Assembly: GCA_038503065.1 (NCBI GenBank) | Contig: JBCAMK010000012.1 | Location: 496,001-560,000, forward strand | Direction: 5' to 3' | DNA: 64,000 nt | Source: Paragyromitra xinjiangensis | Taxonomy: Eukaryota; Ascomycota; Pezizomycetes; Pezizales; Discinaceae | Shown here: positions 1-12,788 of the stretch, one piece after another | Numbering within the stretch: the first letter of the stretch is position 1 | Layout: every line of letters begins with the position of its first letter | Position numbers and translations under genes: made by a program | The notes under the pieces: generated by a model | What the model was told of the DNA's origin: nothing | What the model saw: only the letters and a program-made list of their open reading frames with translations | The model's database searches: none

Positions 1-845
1 TTTTTTCTTGTCATTGTCAACTCTGCCATTCTAAGCGGCGTCAACTGGCGGGAATCTTCTACATAAGGATCTGCGCCCCGCTCCAACAGTATTTTGACAC
101 AATTCAGGTTCCCATGCCTCACCCCGTTGTGAAGCGCTGTCTGCCCAAGGTGGTCCTGGAAATCAAGAGCACGTCTAGCAGCGAAAGCATCATAGTCTAG
201 CATCAACTTAACTGCAGACTCGTCTCGCCACATCGCAGCATGGTGGAGTGGCGTCCGTCCCTTGTCATCTGCTGGGAAGATACTCGTACCATGTTTCATG
301 AGCAGGGCGACAATGCCCTGACATCCGTCTCGCGCGGCAAGGGAAAGTCCTGTCCGTCCGCGGTTATCCTGGATCGTCGTATCGCCTCCCTTCTCCAGAA
401 ACAGCTGGACCATTTCTTCGTTTGGGCTTTCTGGGCATTCCATAGCTGTAAATAACATCGTGCAATCACGGGAACGCGCATTGATGCTAACTCCGTTCCG
501 TAGCATTGCCTCAGCTACGGTTCGGTTGTTTTTCGCTGCTGCTAGATTGAGGACCCGAGCACCGAGCGCATCGGTTCTGTCGGCATTTATGTCTTGCCAT
601 ATCTTCCTCCTCTCGAGCAATAGGGAAATACGCTCGTCGCAGCCGTTAATTGCTAGCCCCCAGAGCACTCGCTCTGCGTGACCGTTATGTACTGCGTCGT
701 CACGGACCGCGAATTCGAGGAGGGAATCGGTGAGGAGGGAGGCAAAACGGCGGTTGACCCGGAGTAGGGAATAGATATGGATGGGATCCTCAAGCTGGTT
801 TGCAATTTCGAGGAGGAGCTCATTGGGAACTTCGAGGAGAGACAT
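1..845 (-). CDS. F-box-like ankyrin-repeat protein, 3' end beyond window
   Basis: Reading the minus strand from the ATG at 845-843 gives an uninterrupted frame of 281 codons that runs off the left edge, so the protein is incomplete at its C-terminus. Residues 1-45 resemble a fungal F-box-like helix pair (MSLLEVPNELLLEIANQL, then a second stretch with LRVNRRFASLL). From about residue 65 on there are ankyrin-type repeats, the clearest being GRTGLSLAARDG, GRTPLHHAAMW and GQTALHNGVRHGN followed by ILLERGADP. In fungi such proteins are thought to act as substrate adaptors of SCF-type ubiquitin ligases through the F-box, with the repeats binding the target; here that is inferred from architecture only. 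No intron is apparent in the visible part. A second gene with the same N-terminal layout lies at 54768-55925 on the other strand. Confidence 0.85.
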   Translation of the reverse strand, partial: MSLLEVPNELLLEIANQLEDPIHIYSLLRVNRRFASLLTDSLLEFAVRDDAVHNGHAERVLWGLAINGCDERISLLLERRKIWQDINADRTDALGARVLNLAAAKNNRTVAEAMLRNGVSINARSRDCTMLFTAMECPESPNEEMVQLFLEKGGDTTIQDNRGRTGLSLAARDGCQGIVALLMKHGTSIFPADDKGRTPLHHAAMWRDESAVKLMLDYDAFAARRALDFQDHLGQTALHNGVRHGNLNCVKILLERGADPYVEDSRQLTPLRMAELTMTRK

Positions 846-1588
846 CGTAAAAGTGGGTATTAAAATCGCATCCAGGTTGCTGTTTGACGTTGATGCCAGA
901 ATCATGATACATATCAATTGTGTTTTGTGCCTAGCCTTCTTGGGATTGGTCATTATCTTGGCTTACTTGAGCATGGTCTTGGAGGTCAATGATTTAGGGA
1001 AATGACGTGGCGCTTTTCTCTCCTTGAGGCACGCCATGTGAAAATCGTATGGATTTTCGATATCACTTTCTTCTCTCACCCTAATATTATATGAAAATCC
1101 TAGTATTGTGGAATTCAAAAGATATATTTCCCAAAGGCATTCCAACAGTAAAACGTACTATACAAAGTAATCATACCATAACACCCTTGAAAAGATACCA
1201 CTCACGGTATCATTTAATAGTGAACTATCTATACTAACTACGTAAAGAATTTTTAATGCAGCACCAAGATCAAACACCACCCAGAAAGCAAGATAAAAAA
1301 AATGAGGAGAGGTAACAAGCCACTTTACAGATCAAATTAGACGCAAGATATGAAGCTACGAGAATGTAAAGATGAAATAAACTAACTCGCTCCACCATGC
1401 CGATTATAAAGAATAAACAAACCATTTGTCTCGAGGAAATAAATGTGAAAGAAAATACCCAGGGATTCCCGCCCAACATTTTGTCCATCCAGATGTGACC
1501 AAGTAGCCACAGAAGAGGGGCCATCCAGTTTTCGTTTTTACAGATTCCGTTTCCATCACCATCCGATATCATGCATCAATCATCTAAC
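846..1588. other. intergenic, 5' side of ankyrin gene and 3' side of ABC transporter
   Basis: This stretch holds the upstream region of the minus-strand ankyrin gene (near 846-1000) and the downstream region of the ABC transporter gene. It is A/T-rich around 1080-1260. The short open frames here have no recognisable protein features, and I see no repeat or RNA gene. Confidence 0.5.
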
Positions 1589-4500
1589 TTAAGCGTTCTT
1601 GCCCAAGCTCTGCATATTGACCAACTCGTAATACTTTCCGCGTTTCGTCAACAATTCCGAGTGGGTACCGCTCTCAACAATTCGTCCAGCATCGAAAACG
1701 TAAATGATGTCAGCCTTTTGGATCGTTGACAATCGATGAGCGACAGCTATAGTAGTACGGCCCTTTGCGGCGGCGTCGAGGGCATCCTGTACGACCTTCT
1801 CCGACTCCGAGTCAAGAGCTGAGGTAGCCTCATCCAGCAACAAAATCTTGGGGTTCCTGATAAGAGCTCTAGCGATAGCGATACGTTGCTTCTGACCTCC
1901 AGAGAGTAGGGCACCCTTAGAACCGCAGACAGTGTTGAAACCTTCAGGCAGAGACATCTATATCAAAATCCATATTAGTTTCAAATTCATTTATTGGTCT
2001 GACCGAGAGGGGAGATTACTCACAATGAAATCGTAGATATTTGCAGCTTTGCAGGCAGTGATGACTTCATCATCGGGGATATCATCCCTGTCACCGCCCA
2101 ACAAGATATTCTCCTTAATAGTACCCTGATACAGCGTAGGCTCCTGACTGACAAGCGCAAGATGCCTTCGGTAATCGTTAATCTTGAGCGTCGAAATCTC
2201 TCGTCCATCAACAAAAACACCTCCGGCAAGCGGGTTATAAAACCTCTCGATCAAACTGATAGTGGTACTCTTTCCGCATCCAGATGGCCCAACGAGAGCA
2301 ACGTACTGTCCCGGCTTGACGATAAGATCCAATCCACGGAGTACCGGCTGCTCAGGACGGGTGGGATATCTGAAGTGCACGTCTCTGAACTCAATAGCAC
2401 CGTCCATAGTCTCAACGCTCTCGCCCTCTTCACTCCAGGTGTCGATCTCCGGAACACGGTCAAATAACGCCTTAAGTTCTGAAGCCGCATGTCTAGCTTT
2501 GCCCATATCGGGAGCGAAAGAGAAGATAGTTCCGGCAGACTGGGCACCAAATATAATAGCCGCGAAAACCAAGAAGAACTGCATCATGCTATACTCGCCA
2601 GTCTTGATAAGAGTTCCTCCATACCAAAACCCAAGAGCGATACACAAGAACATCAAACTCTGAGAAGCGGCGTAAAGCGAAGAGCTTCTGATGATGCTGA
2701 CAAGACTCTTCTTTCCCTGGTCGGAAAGTTGGTCATGATAGCGGGTCCATACGTCCTTCTCACGAGTCAAAGATGCAACAGTGCGGATGGCGGCGGTGGC
2801 CTCGCAGGCGAAGGATGCGGACTTTTCGTAGGCCTGCTTAGAGCGTCGTTGGAACCGAAGCAGCATGAAGAAGCGGAGGAAACCACAAGCAAGCAGGATT
2901 GGGATTGTTGCAGTGCAGACCAAGGCAAGCTTCCATCCGATTGCGCAAGAGACGGCAATGGCAGAAATGAGAGTTGTTGAAACGATCAAGAGCGTACCGA
3001 GAGTAATACCACTGATCCCACTCAAGTGAGTGGTCTCAGTTGACAGGAAGCTAGTGAGCGCACCAGTGGAGTTCTCCTCGCGGTCAAAGAATGAAATGTC
3101 TTGGCGAAGCATGGTCCTGAAGGCTCTATCCCTGACTCGGTGAACCAGTCTCTCGGAGCATACAGCGAAAGCGATACCTTGACAAAGATAGGCCAACAAT
3201 TGAACAATCGCAAGCATGAGGTACATGAGTGACCAGAAGTTCGCGTCTTTGCGGAGAATGTCGTAGTGTTCAGGTGGTTGCGAGAGAGCGACAATAGACT
3301 TAGAGAAGAAAACAGCTTGAGTCGGGTATCCACCACCGGCGATGACGGAGAAGAACAGCCCAACACACATATAAAACTTCTCCGTACTGTTGAAGCTAGC
3401 GGTCATCATAATCAAGGTCCAAAGGGAGTATTCAGGCTTGTTCTCAGTAGATCGGTTGGCAAGAGCAACACTAGACTTTGACTTGCTAGTTCCAGTCCTG
3501 TTCAGCTTGTTCGCAATCTCGGCGTCCTCGGGGTCAACGGCAGCTCCTTTCGTCTGGGTGCGGGAAAGCGTCAATTTTAGCTTTTCATCGTCATCAACTT
3601 GTTCAATTCCTTCGACTTGTGCAGCTTTTTCGTCTTTTTCGGCAGAGATGCGCTGAGCTTCGACGAGGTTGAAGTAGGCACCCTCGCGCTCGAGAAGGGC
3701 GTCATGGGTACCGGATTCAACAATTTCTCCGTTCAACATAACAACAATGTTATCCGCGGTTTTGATAGTGGAGAGACGATGTGCGATGACGATGGTGGTG
3801 CGGCCCTTAGAGGCAGCGTCAAGAGCGGCTTGGACAACACCTTCAGAGCGGGTATCAAGAGCGCTGGTAGCTTCGTCGAGGAGCAAGATCTTAGGGTCGC
3901 TAACAATGGCTCTGGCAATAGCAATTCTCTGTTTCTGACCACCGCTCATCAAGAATCCACGTTCACCAACGTTGGTCTCATATCCTTCTGGCAAGCTCCT
4001 GATGAAACCGTCCGCGTTACTCATGATACAAGCCTTCACAACGAGCTCGCGTTTCTCCTCTTCAGACGCGTCTTGCCATTGCGTTCCGATAAGACCGTGG
4101 CAAACATTCCCATAAATCGTGGTTCCAAATAGCACAGGCTCCTGAGACACCAAAGAGATATTCTCTCTCAACCAGCGCAGATTCAACGTCGAGATATCAT
4201 GGCCATCAAGGAGCACTTGTCCAGCAACAGGATCGTAGAAACGCTCAACGAGCCCAATAATGGTGGATTTTCCAGAGCCAGATGCACCAACAAGCGCAGT
4301 CACTTTGCCGGCAGGGATAACAATATTCATATTCTTGATAACCTCGACCTCGGGGCGGGATGGGTAGATGTGCTTGATGCCGCGTAGCTCAATGGTACCC
4401 TCGACATGCTTAAGCCTTTCACCTTCGTCAGATTCGGGGTTAAGAGGAGAGACACGGTCGATAGTGGAGTAGATCTTGGCAGCCGCAGCGACGGCAGTGC

Positions 4501-5818
4501 CAAAGGCCTGAATGTTAGGAGCGACATTGCCGAGGGAGAAAGCTAGTAATGATCAGTATATCGCATTTCTTAAGATGATAGGGAAAGGTGAGTAGTAACG
4601 TACCTCCGATCATGACGGCCATGAGCACAGTCAAAATCGAACTAAGTGTGGTGTCGCCACTGACGACGAATCTGCTACCTTGCCAGAATGCAAGACCGTA
4701 ATTCAGGTAGATGATACACATCATACAGCCCAGCATGACGGCCAAAGACATCTTCATCTTCAAGCCCCATTTCTCGGCGACCCCCAGGTGTTTATCGTAC
4801 TGCTTTGCGAGTTTGTCCTGGGTGTTGAAAGCAGTGGTGTTCCGAATAGAAGAGATGACCTCCTCAACAATGGTTCCACCTTCTGCGTATGAAGAAAGGG
4901 ATTGCTTATTGAATTTAACCATGAAGCCGGATCCACCACCCATGATGAGGGTGATGGCAACGACCGTAGACATTAGGATTAGGGTAAGCTTCCATGACTT
5001 GATAAACCCGATAATGAAAGCCGTGAAGAACGTTGCCAAAGCAGTGAGGGTAAGACCAATCTTCTCCGAGATACCTTCCTGGACGAGATTGGTATCTGCA
5101 GTGATTCTAGTCGTGATTTCCCCAGCACCCAGCTTGTCAAAGAAAGCGATGTTCTGGCGCAGGATAGCAGCAAGGTATTGTTCACGGATCTTCTGAGATA
5201 TGTGTTCTCCGGTATAGATGAATGCGACTGTGGCAAAGTAGACCATGACAAATTCTCCGACACCCATATAGACAAAGTAGCTGTTCACATGATTAGAATT
5301 AGTCTCGATTTATGATAATTGGGGGGGTTATATTCAACTTACACAGTGAATTTGTTGAGCTCGCTCTGCATGCTTTGAGGTGAAGTCTCCGACAACATAA
5401 ATTTCTGGAAAACGCCAGCAAGCTGCCCGAACACGATTGTCATCAGTGGCATAACAGCCCCTGCAATAATACTTGCAAGGGCAGCGGTGAATATCAATAT
5501 CAAGTCGTTTTTGGTGGCGTAGCGAAATAATGTGAAGTAATTCAGCTTAACCTCCGGTATCTCAAGCTGTTTCCTAATGATTTCTTGTTCATTTGGAGGT
5601 AGGTGAGCCAAGGGATCATCCTCGGCCTTAGCATTCTGATTAATGTTGACGATATGCGAGTCGAGCTTTGTGATGCTGTTGGGGTGATGGCTGCTGCTAC
5701 TGCTACTGCTGCCGACTTCAATCTTCTCATCCCCAACGAGGACGTGTGTAGAAGACCCTTGTGCAATAGGTTCTTTTTCAGACAGATTGGCACTGCCAGG
5801 CCCGTTAAAACCCGCCAT
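1589..5818 (-). CDS. ABCB-type multidrug exporter (P-glycoprotein/MDR1 family), four exons
   Basis: Exons on the minus strand: 5818-5343, 5280-4604, 4542-2024 and 1957-1589, giving 1346 residues; all three junctions keep frame with GT-AG ends. The layout is a full ABC transporter, TMD1-NBD1-TMD2-NBD2. After a Ser/His-rich cytoplasmic N-terminus the first membrane domain starts near residue 100. NBD1 has Walker [10 protein letters not shown] near 470, signature LMSGGQKQR and Walker [16 protein letters not shown]2 has Walker [10 protein letters not shown] near 1137, signature LLSGGQKQR and the same Walker B. Family members use ATP to export lipophilic compounds, drugs or lipids across the plasma membrane; the substrate here cannot be told. 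The start MAGF was chosen because the frame upstream to 6184 is UTR-like. Length and domain order match fungal Mdr1/Pmd1-type proteins. Both nucleotide-binding sites look intact. Confidence 0.95.
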
Positions 5819-6187
5819 TCGAGCGACGTCTGGCTCGGCGACCAAAAACGGTTGTGATTCTTTGTTCCGTCTTCTGTCCGTGGGGTCTATAATCTTTATG
5901 CTTTTCCTCGTGATACAAGATCTAGTAGATCGATAAATTAATTCAGATGCTCTGAAGATCCAACCGCAACTTTTGATAGAAGCAAGGGCTGTGCTCACCG
6001 TAGGATTATAAGATAGTGTAAACCTCCTAAGAAAAGGGTCGAGGTGAGTTGAGATGGGAAAAGAGTGACTACCGAACAACAAGAGGGGGGGAATTGGGCA
6101 ATAAATATAGAAGTAAATTATCGAAGCCCCTTCACGGCAGCTGCTAAACGTCCAGACTGTGCTAGCAAAGAAAGGGTGTAGCAAACC

Positions 6188-6195
6188 CTATATAC
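6188..6195 (-). promoter_or_regulatory. candidate TATA element of the ABC transporter gene
   Basis: Read on the minus strand this is a TATATAGG-like stretch about 370 nt upstream of the chosen ABC transporter ATG. The position suits a core promoter if the gene has a 5' UTR of about 300 nt. Sequence resemblance only. Confidence 0.3.
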
Positions 6196-7154
6196 CTTGC
6201 TCCCGCCATAAAATCTCGGAATGAAGAGCTTCCGAAGTTTCAGGTTGTACAGAAAAAGACAAGACTTCTTCGCCTTCAGCCGCCCCCACGACTCATAGAT
6301 GCACTTCCATCAACCTAATCTGGGTAAGTTACAGGATACCCACCTACCACTATCGTAGCGTTTCTTGAATCTTCTGCGCAAACACCCCAGACGCGCGTTG
6401 CACAATTTGACGGAAGTTTAATAGTTATTGTCTCACTTACGCGAACCTGCCTTAGAATCCACTCCCCCGGTTATTTTTGCCATGCCCTGTCTCTCCGGAA
6501 ACCAACCCTACATCTCCTGTGGCTGTCTAGATTGGGAAGTCGATTGGATAAGGACTTCCAGGGTGTCTTGGGATAACGCTCCAAGACGGACGCAGAACGT
6601 TCCGAGATCTGGATCCTGGCCCAATTTAGTGAAAAAGCCAATGCGAATAAGCTTCTTCGGATAAATTTTGGCCGCTTCTCGATCCCAGTCATAGCGAATA
6701 CGAGCTTTACGCGTCCTCTAACAGGATGAATCTTTACTCACTCACAATGGCAGATTTTCTTCGCCTAAGGTTCTGACGAAGTCGAAGATCAGAGTATCAG
6801 GCTCCTATCAGTCAACGCATGCGGCTCTGGCGAGGAAAAGCTTGCTGCTTCGGTTAAACTTTTTTTTAGCCACGTCAAACAAACGTTGCCGCAACGTTTC
6901 TAAGATCTCGGATCTTCAGTGACCCGCGCACAGAGGGGGATCGAGATCTGCACAGCCCGAGGTAGATTGTGTTTGAGAATTTGGCGAAATTGAAGCTTCC
7001 AGGCAGTTAGAGAAATACGAATAAACGTATAATTATCTGTCCAAACAGAAAAACAACTAGGCACCTTGATATCACCAAAACGTTCGAGTCTATAAAGTTC
7101 AAATTTCCATCGCACCTACCATGTGCTATACAGAATGACTCCGAAGCTGAGGTG

Positions 7155-7290
7155 GTGTCATACAAAAGGAATAGGATTCTCGGACGAGAGCGATGCTGTG
7201 TAACAAGAACAAGAGTTCTCTCGTAAATGTGATGTCGTGCAGAAGGAATAGGGTTCTCGGGCGAGAGTGCGTGTAACAAGAATAAGAGTT
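7155..7290. repeat. two-copy imperfect tandem repeat, unit about 77 bp
   Basis: The segment 7155-7219 recurs at 7232-7290. Shared cores are AGGAATAGG(A/G)TTCTCGG(A/G)CGAGAG and GTGTAACAAGAA(C/T)AAGAGTT, in the same order and orientation. Several differences between the copies are transitions. The gap between copies contains a further partial match (AGTTCTCTCGTAAATGTGATG). Minus-strand translations show matching repeated phrases, but they do not look like a real protein. Confidence 0.6.
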
Positions 7291-10145
7291 TCCTTTGTAC
7301 CACATGATTTTCTTTTTTGCGAAAGTGGAAATCATTGCCGCAAAGAGATTGCAGTCATTTGCAAACCAGCGACCGATTGGCTAGTCTACCGATAACTTCC
7401 GAATCAAGATTCAGATTGGCACTTTGCGAATTTACGTAGACGTGCCGACAGCCTTAAAATTAAGATGTTATATCACCGTCTGGGTTTGCTGTTGTTCACG
7501 AGATATTCTCCTGACCACTGATAGGTCAAGCACTAGCAAGTGGGGATAATTATTTTTGCTTTTGGGGAGCCTTGAGGCAGCTCTGGGTTGTTACTTGCGC
7601 GATCACGTTCTGTCACTCGAAGGAACTGCGCGAGATGACTCACGTCTTCAGGCGGCAAGGTTCTGCTCGTATTTATGACAAAAGTGGTAATCGCACGATG
7701 GGAGAGGTTCTCTATTCGAGTTTAGCTGCTTCCGAGGGCTGCTTGGCAACTGGGCGCGAAATGGTGCTGTTTCATGACGTGGGCCTTTATTTATTCGCGT
7801 CGCCATTTGGTTAGGGCGACGACGACTTGATGGTTTTTTGTCTCGATATGACTAACGGCTTATTGCCTGCAAGATCATCTGTGATCACTCGGGAGGGTGG
7901 TTTATTGGGAAGACCATCGTCATCCGTGAAGTCTCACGAGAGATTCTAACTGTAGGAACGAAGTGATGGTTTTTATGACTAGAGGGGCTTTAGATAGCTG
8001 GAGGGATCCTTGCTCTGCTTTTGAAGTGTAATAGAGACTACTCGCAGAGAAAAAGCGCGTGATGGTGTATGATTCGAATATTTCCTTCTCCCTCTCTCGT
8101 CAGCATGATATGCGAGTTAATGCTATTAGGGCCTATCTTCACGGGGGACTAGCTAGACAATCGTGAGTTATGCGTGCTGACTATAACCTCACAAAACTTG
8201 TGATCTCACAGACTACAAGAAAGTTCCAGCTTTGGGAATGCGTTTGACGGTGATAGCGGTTTTTGTGAATCAACTATTCCCTCCTCTGTTTTACTTACCC
8301 GAGTTCATCAAAACCAAAGCCCCTCATACCGGAGTTTTCATTTGAATAACAGGGTTTGTGGGCGTGGCTATATGCCAGAAGGCTCAATATTTTCGGTTTC
8401 GATAGAACTGGAACGGGTGTTCGCAAAACAAGGCGGTGATAAAAGATTTTATGCGACATTGGCGCCTTGCCGGCTTCAAGGCGCTTCATGAATGGTTTAT
8501 TTAGCAGAAAGGCTTGTGATGATTCTGCAGCCGAAGAAGCATTCACTTGAAAAAATTACGGCTAGCAGACACAAATCTGTTCCTATCCTCAACCACTTGG
8601 TCTATGGTGCGCAGCAGCTGCAGGCGGTAAGGGGTGGGAACGGGCCGAATTTCGCCCGACCAGTCGCCAATCTCAATTCCTAGGCTGGAGCATTGCTGTG
8701 ATATCCATCCACTTCCCCCTCCTTCCCGTGTTCTCACTTCACTGCAAATGGTACCTCGATTGTGGAAACCTGCGTCGATAGACGTATTGACTCTCTGATC
8801 ATCACTGTTTTCTGCGCCGTTTCTATCCCATATCCACCGACAGATGCGGGGGCGAAGCACAAACCTCTATCCTAAAACGCAACCCCCACTTTTTACCCTT
8901 AAGTCCGGAAGGCATCTCGATCTAGGTCTAGACAGCTATATTATGGGAAGAGGGGTTTCGAGTGGATTTCCTTGCAGCCAGGGTTATAGGAACGGTACTA
9001 CATCCCGGATAGTCTTAAGTCCGGGTTAAATATTTTGGCTACCAGCAAATAGAATTTTCTACAGATCCATTTGGTCGGACCCCCTTATCGTAGGAAGTGG
9101 GATTTAGAGTGAGAATAGACACGTCATATCAGGGGCCCTTTAAATGAAGCAGCAAGTCTGGGAGGGGGCGAATAGGTGAGAGGTTATCGGGTCTCGGTCG
9201 CAGCGCAGAAATGAATTTTGGGATCTCAGATACTCATGAACAGTTATGCAGCATGCTTCCGCGGCTTGTGTTGGGGGGATAACTTATCCACTTTAATAGG
9301 GTAGATGTGATTGCCGTGAACAGGCTTCTACTGGAGGGGTCTTCAAATGTACGCGAAAGGCCCTTCAACCACGAGCTTTGGAGATATTTAACGGGTTTTC
9401 ATAGCAATTAGATGTTCATACTATGTTTCGGTCCTAGAACACAGGCAGCACCGATATAGGGTATTACTACCAATTTACTGGTGTCAAAACCGAGATCTGG
9501 GTCTCTCGCATATTACTTAGCTACTTTGCAGCCACAATTGACTTTTGGGAGTTTTCAACACAGGTTCGGCTTCTTAGGTCCCTGTATCGCTTATTTGATG
9601 TAAATCTCGCCTATAGCCATTAAAATCGGCGCTTTTAATCCAGCAGGTTCGTTGTAGAGGATGGAATAGAATAATAGTTGCATGTCGTCTTGGTGGTGTT
9701 AGGCCCAAGAGAAGTCACGGAATACACCCTGGAATAGAAAAGGCGCTAGTGGGCGCGGCGTCGTCATCTGCTTCCCACCCGGTTATCCTGGTGATGCAAC
9801 CTCAGGTTCCAGGTGATATTCACTAACGGACACCAAATTTTTCGGCGGTTCTTACACCCTTTCTGAATAAAATATTGGCGTGCTATCTGATGCTACCAGG
9901 ATTACGGTTACCAACGATCCGAAGCTGTCTACCTGTGAGTATCGCTGAGACCTACTGCTCAGGTTCCAATTGTGTTGTTTGGTTGTCCTCAACTCCCTTG
10001 AGTAATCAATAAATACATGAGTCACTAAAGCTAGTATTAATTAGGTGGCATGATGCCTGAGTAGTAGTGCGTTGAGATTGACCCCACTTTGAAACAGCCA
10101 AACAAAGTTGTTCGGGTGTCCCTTTTGTGTTGGTGATTTGAGAGA

Positions 10146-10153
10146 TACATGTA
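10146..10153. repeat. TACATGTA palindromic octamer (1 of 10)
   Basis: One of ten copies of TACATGTA in this window, all outside the coding exons annotated here; the others start at 14611, 28974, 35752, 39947, 42897, 47170, 54266, 63416 and 63854. Roughly one would be expected by chance. The function is unknown. Confidence 0.6.
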
Positions 10154-12740
10154 GTTCCCATAATTGGGTTTCATTCAATGAAATTATGGTTTTCTTTAAA
10201 AAGAGAAAGGTTCCAGTCCTTCCTCCAAAATTCACAAACCTTTTCCCTAGAGCTCATAAGGCTTCCCCTTGGAAATACTGCTCAGGCCAGATAGGTAGAA
10301 TGTTAGTCCAATTTCTTGATCCCTGGGGTGGGTGTTTGTGCAACTCCTCCCTATAGCTAGGAATAAATTCTCCACTATAAATACTCAAACGGGCTCCAAT
10401 TCAGTCTGCTTTCCGTTCCTATTTAGTATTTCTCCGAAGCGTATGCTCAAACATTCCCCGAAATAAAACGAGGACTAGTTTCCAGCACTAACTATGTAGA
10501 AACGTACGAAACACTTTGTCATAGGCGATATGGGGTGTCGGGTTAGGTAGAATATACAAAAAAAAAACGAGCTATTTGAAAAGAAGGAAAAACAGACGGT
10601 TTTTTTCTAGGGATCCCCGGTTTGATCCGTGGGAGTACAGAAGCTGCAAAGGAAGGTTCCTTTCCGTGGAAAAATATGAAAAAATCTAACCGCGTATTCT
10701 TCATTTTTACAGATAGTATTCCCACAGCTTCCACGCAGACTCCATCCGCCCCTAGGATAAATGCAATAGGCATTAAGGGATGGGGCGAGTCTAGAGGCAA
10801 CCCAGCTTTGTAAATATCTGCTAAACGGAATCGCTACATCTTCGACCATCCAAAGTACTCTCTTGCAGCTCCTAGAGAAATTGCTGCCAATTAATAACCC
10901 AGATCCCGCGCTCAATTCGGCAAGATGTCGTAAGCCTCGAGAATTCTCTGATTGTAGTGACGCCGGATTTAGAGAGACGCTCGTATCCCACAAGATAACC
11001 TTCACATCCCACTGTAACTCTTCGCGCCGTTGGATAGAAGACAACTTCGTATCCTCGAGGGGATCTATGGGATGTTACTGAAATAAATCGTTTGCCATAT
11101 TTATCCGTCAGAGGGATCCCGGAAGTGAACAGCTCCCGTCCCGTATTCCCGCAACCCAACGTCATTGCCATAGCTGGTATCATAGTTCCCGCCAGTCGGC
11201 AGTTTTGTCCAAAGAATGGCTTCGTCATGTTCTGACACATCACTTTGCGGGACCGTATGTCACCAATATCTTGCCAATCAGTGTCAGTAGCCTCCTGATA
11301 TCTGCGTCCTCCTCGAGTAGCGTCGCCTCAAATCTCGCTCCAAGTCAGCCAATAGGGGAATCCGAGTCGCGTACTTAGGTTTATCAACCTTAACCGCATT
11401 TGAAACATTGTTTGCGAGCCTTCTATAGACCTAGAGAGGGTCGATAATCTGAAATAAAGTGCTTACCTACCAGAAGAAATGCCTAGAAATCCTCTTTAGG
11501 TAATCGGTGAGCCGTGCCCCTAGGCAGTCATAGTGGGTTTGTGAGTCATACGTCTATGCCAGTACGTAAGACGCCCAACCTCCCTAAAGAGTGTCTGCAC
11601 TTATGTCCTCAGATAAGGGCGCTGTAGCAGTCCCTCTCTAGGACTCTAAAATATTTGTCGATGTCGTAGGGATGGAGAGCCACGCTGAAACCGAAAATCA
11701 CCCGTTCTGGTATGGTTGTAGGGACACTGGCAACAATACCGAGTGATACTATATGATGTTGCTAGGAAGCAGGTGTATCACCAGCATTCTCCCAGCCCCC
11801 TGAGTTCCTGAAAATCCGCCTCGTGCCCATAATCTATGCTTGGCGCCGAGAGCTGTATCTTACGCCTCTCTAAGCAAGACCATAATTGTGAATCAAAACA
11901 ATATTTATGGGAAATAGGCCAGGAATAAGAGAGACTGAAAATATTGAATTTGAGTCCGTGAGACACGGGACCGCTAAGCAAACTACTAAAATAGGCTACC
12001 CAGAAACCATTTTTTATGTGGCTTTTGGTAGGGTTATAATAGGGGTTTGACCCCCAAGAAAGACCAGTTACCAGCTTAATTAGGACCGGCCGCCTTCCGG
12101 GGGCTTCCTGGGTGGTCCGGGTTCGGGTCCGTGTGTAGTTTGGACTTTTCTTCTTGGCTAGACCAGATTCCTGGCTGGCACTAAGATATGCTGGTGACTC
12201 AGTGGTGAGTAAAGGTGTAGGCTTAAGAAATGTCTTCCCGTGGTGTAATTGGGAGTGTACTTCTGTGCCGTCCTTAAGAGGGAGCAAGCTGTTTACCTAC
12301 ATATAGGCGTGAGTGGGAGCTCGTATCTCTCCTGAGAGCTTCAATCTGCAGCAAGTAGTTTTCATTGGCTTGGGTCAACCAGTAAATGGCCCTGAGCTCT
12401 TAAGAACTATCTAGCAAACTAAATCCCGTTCACGGATGCAGAAAAGGGGGTATAGGGGCCGATACATAATACTGGTGTTGTCTAAATTATAGATACTCGC
12501 ACTACTCTGGGGTAGAAACAGGTCACTCCATAAAGAATCCAACAAATTTGGGGTTAACCTAAGCACCACACTACACCTCCAGTTAAGGGGGAGAATAGTT
12601 GCAGCGCCTTATTTAGCTTTATTAAATTCCTAGAATTGGGGATTCTGATTGTCGAGGATCCGGATACTACGAATGGGAGGAGTTCTGTCGCGGAGTCGGG
12701 TGGAACATCAAGGAGTTTTCTTCGCGATGAATCGTATTTA

Positions 12741-12788
12741 ATGAATTGATTGATTGATTGATGAATTATCAATCATCAATCAATTCAT
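12741..12788. repeat. TGAT microsatellite forming an imperfect hairpin
   Basis: The left arm begins ATGAATTGATTGATTGATT and the right arm ends AATCATCAATCAATTCAT. The arms are reverse complements apart from a one-base gap, so the segment can fold into a long A/T-rich stem-loop. It lies about 300 nt upstream of the 13.1 kb gene. It probably arose by slippage and inversion of a TGAT tract. Confidence 0.6.

Noticed and set aside
5819..6184. N-terminal extension of the ABC transporter to an upstream ATG at 6184
   Set aside because: The extra residues are not protein-like for the family and lie beyond a good start (MAGF) followed by the usual acidic/Ser-rich N-terminus.
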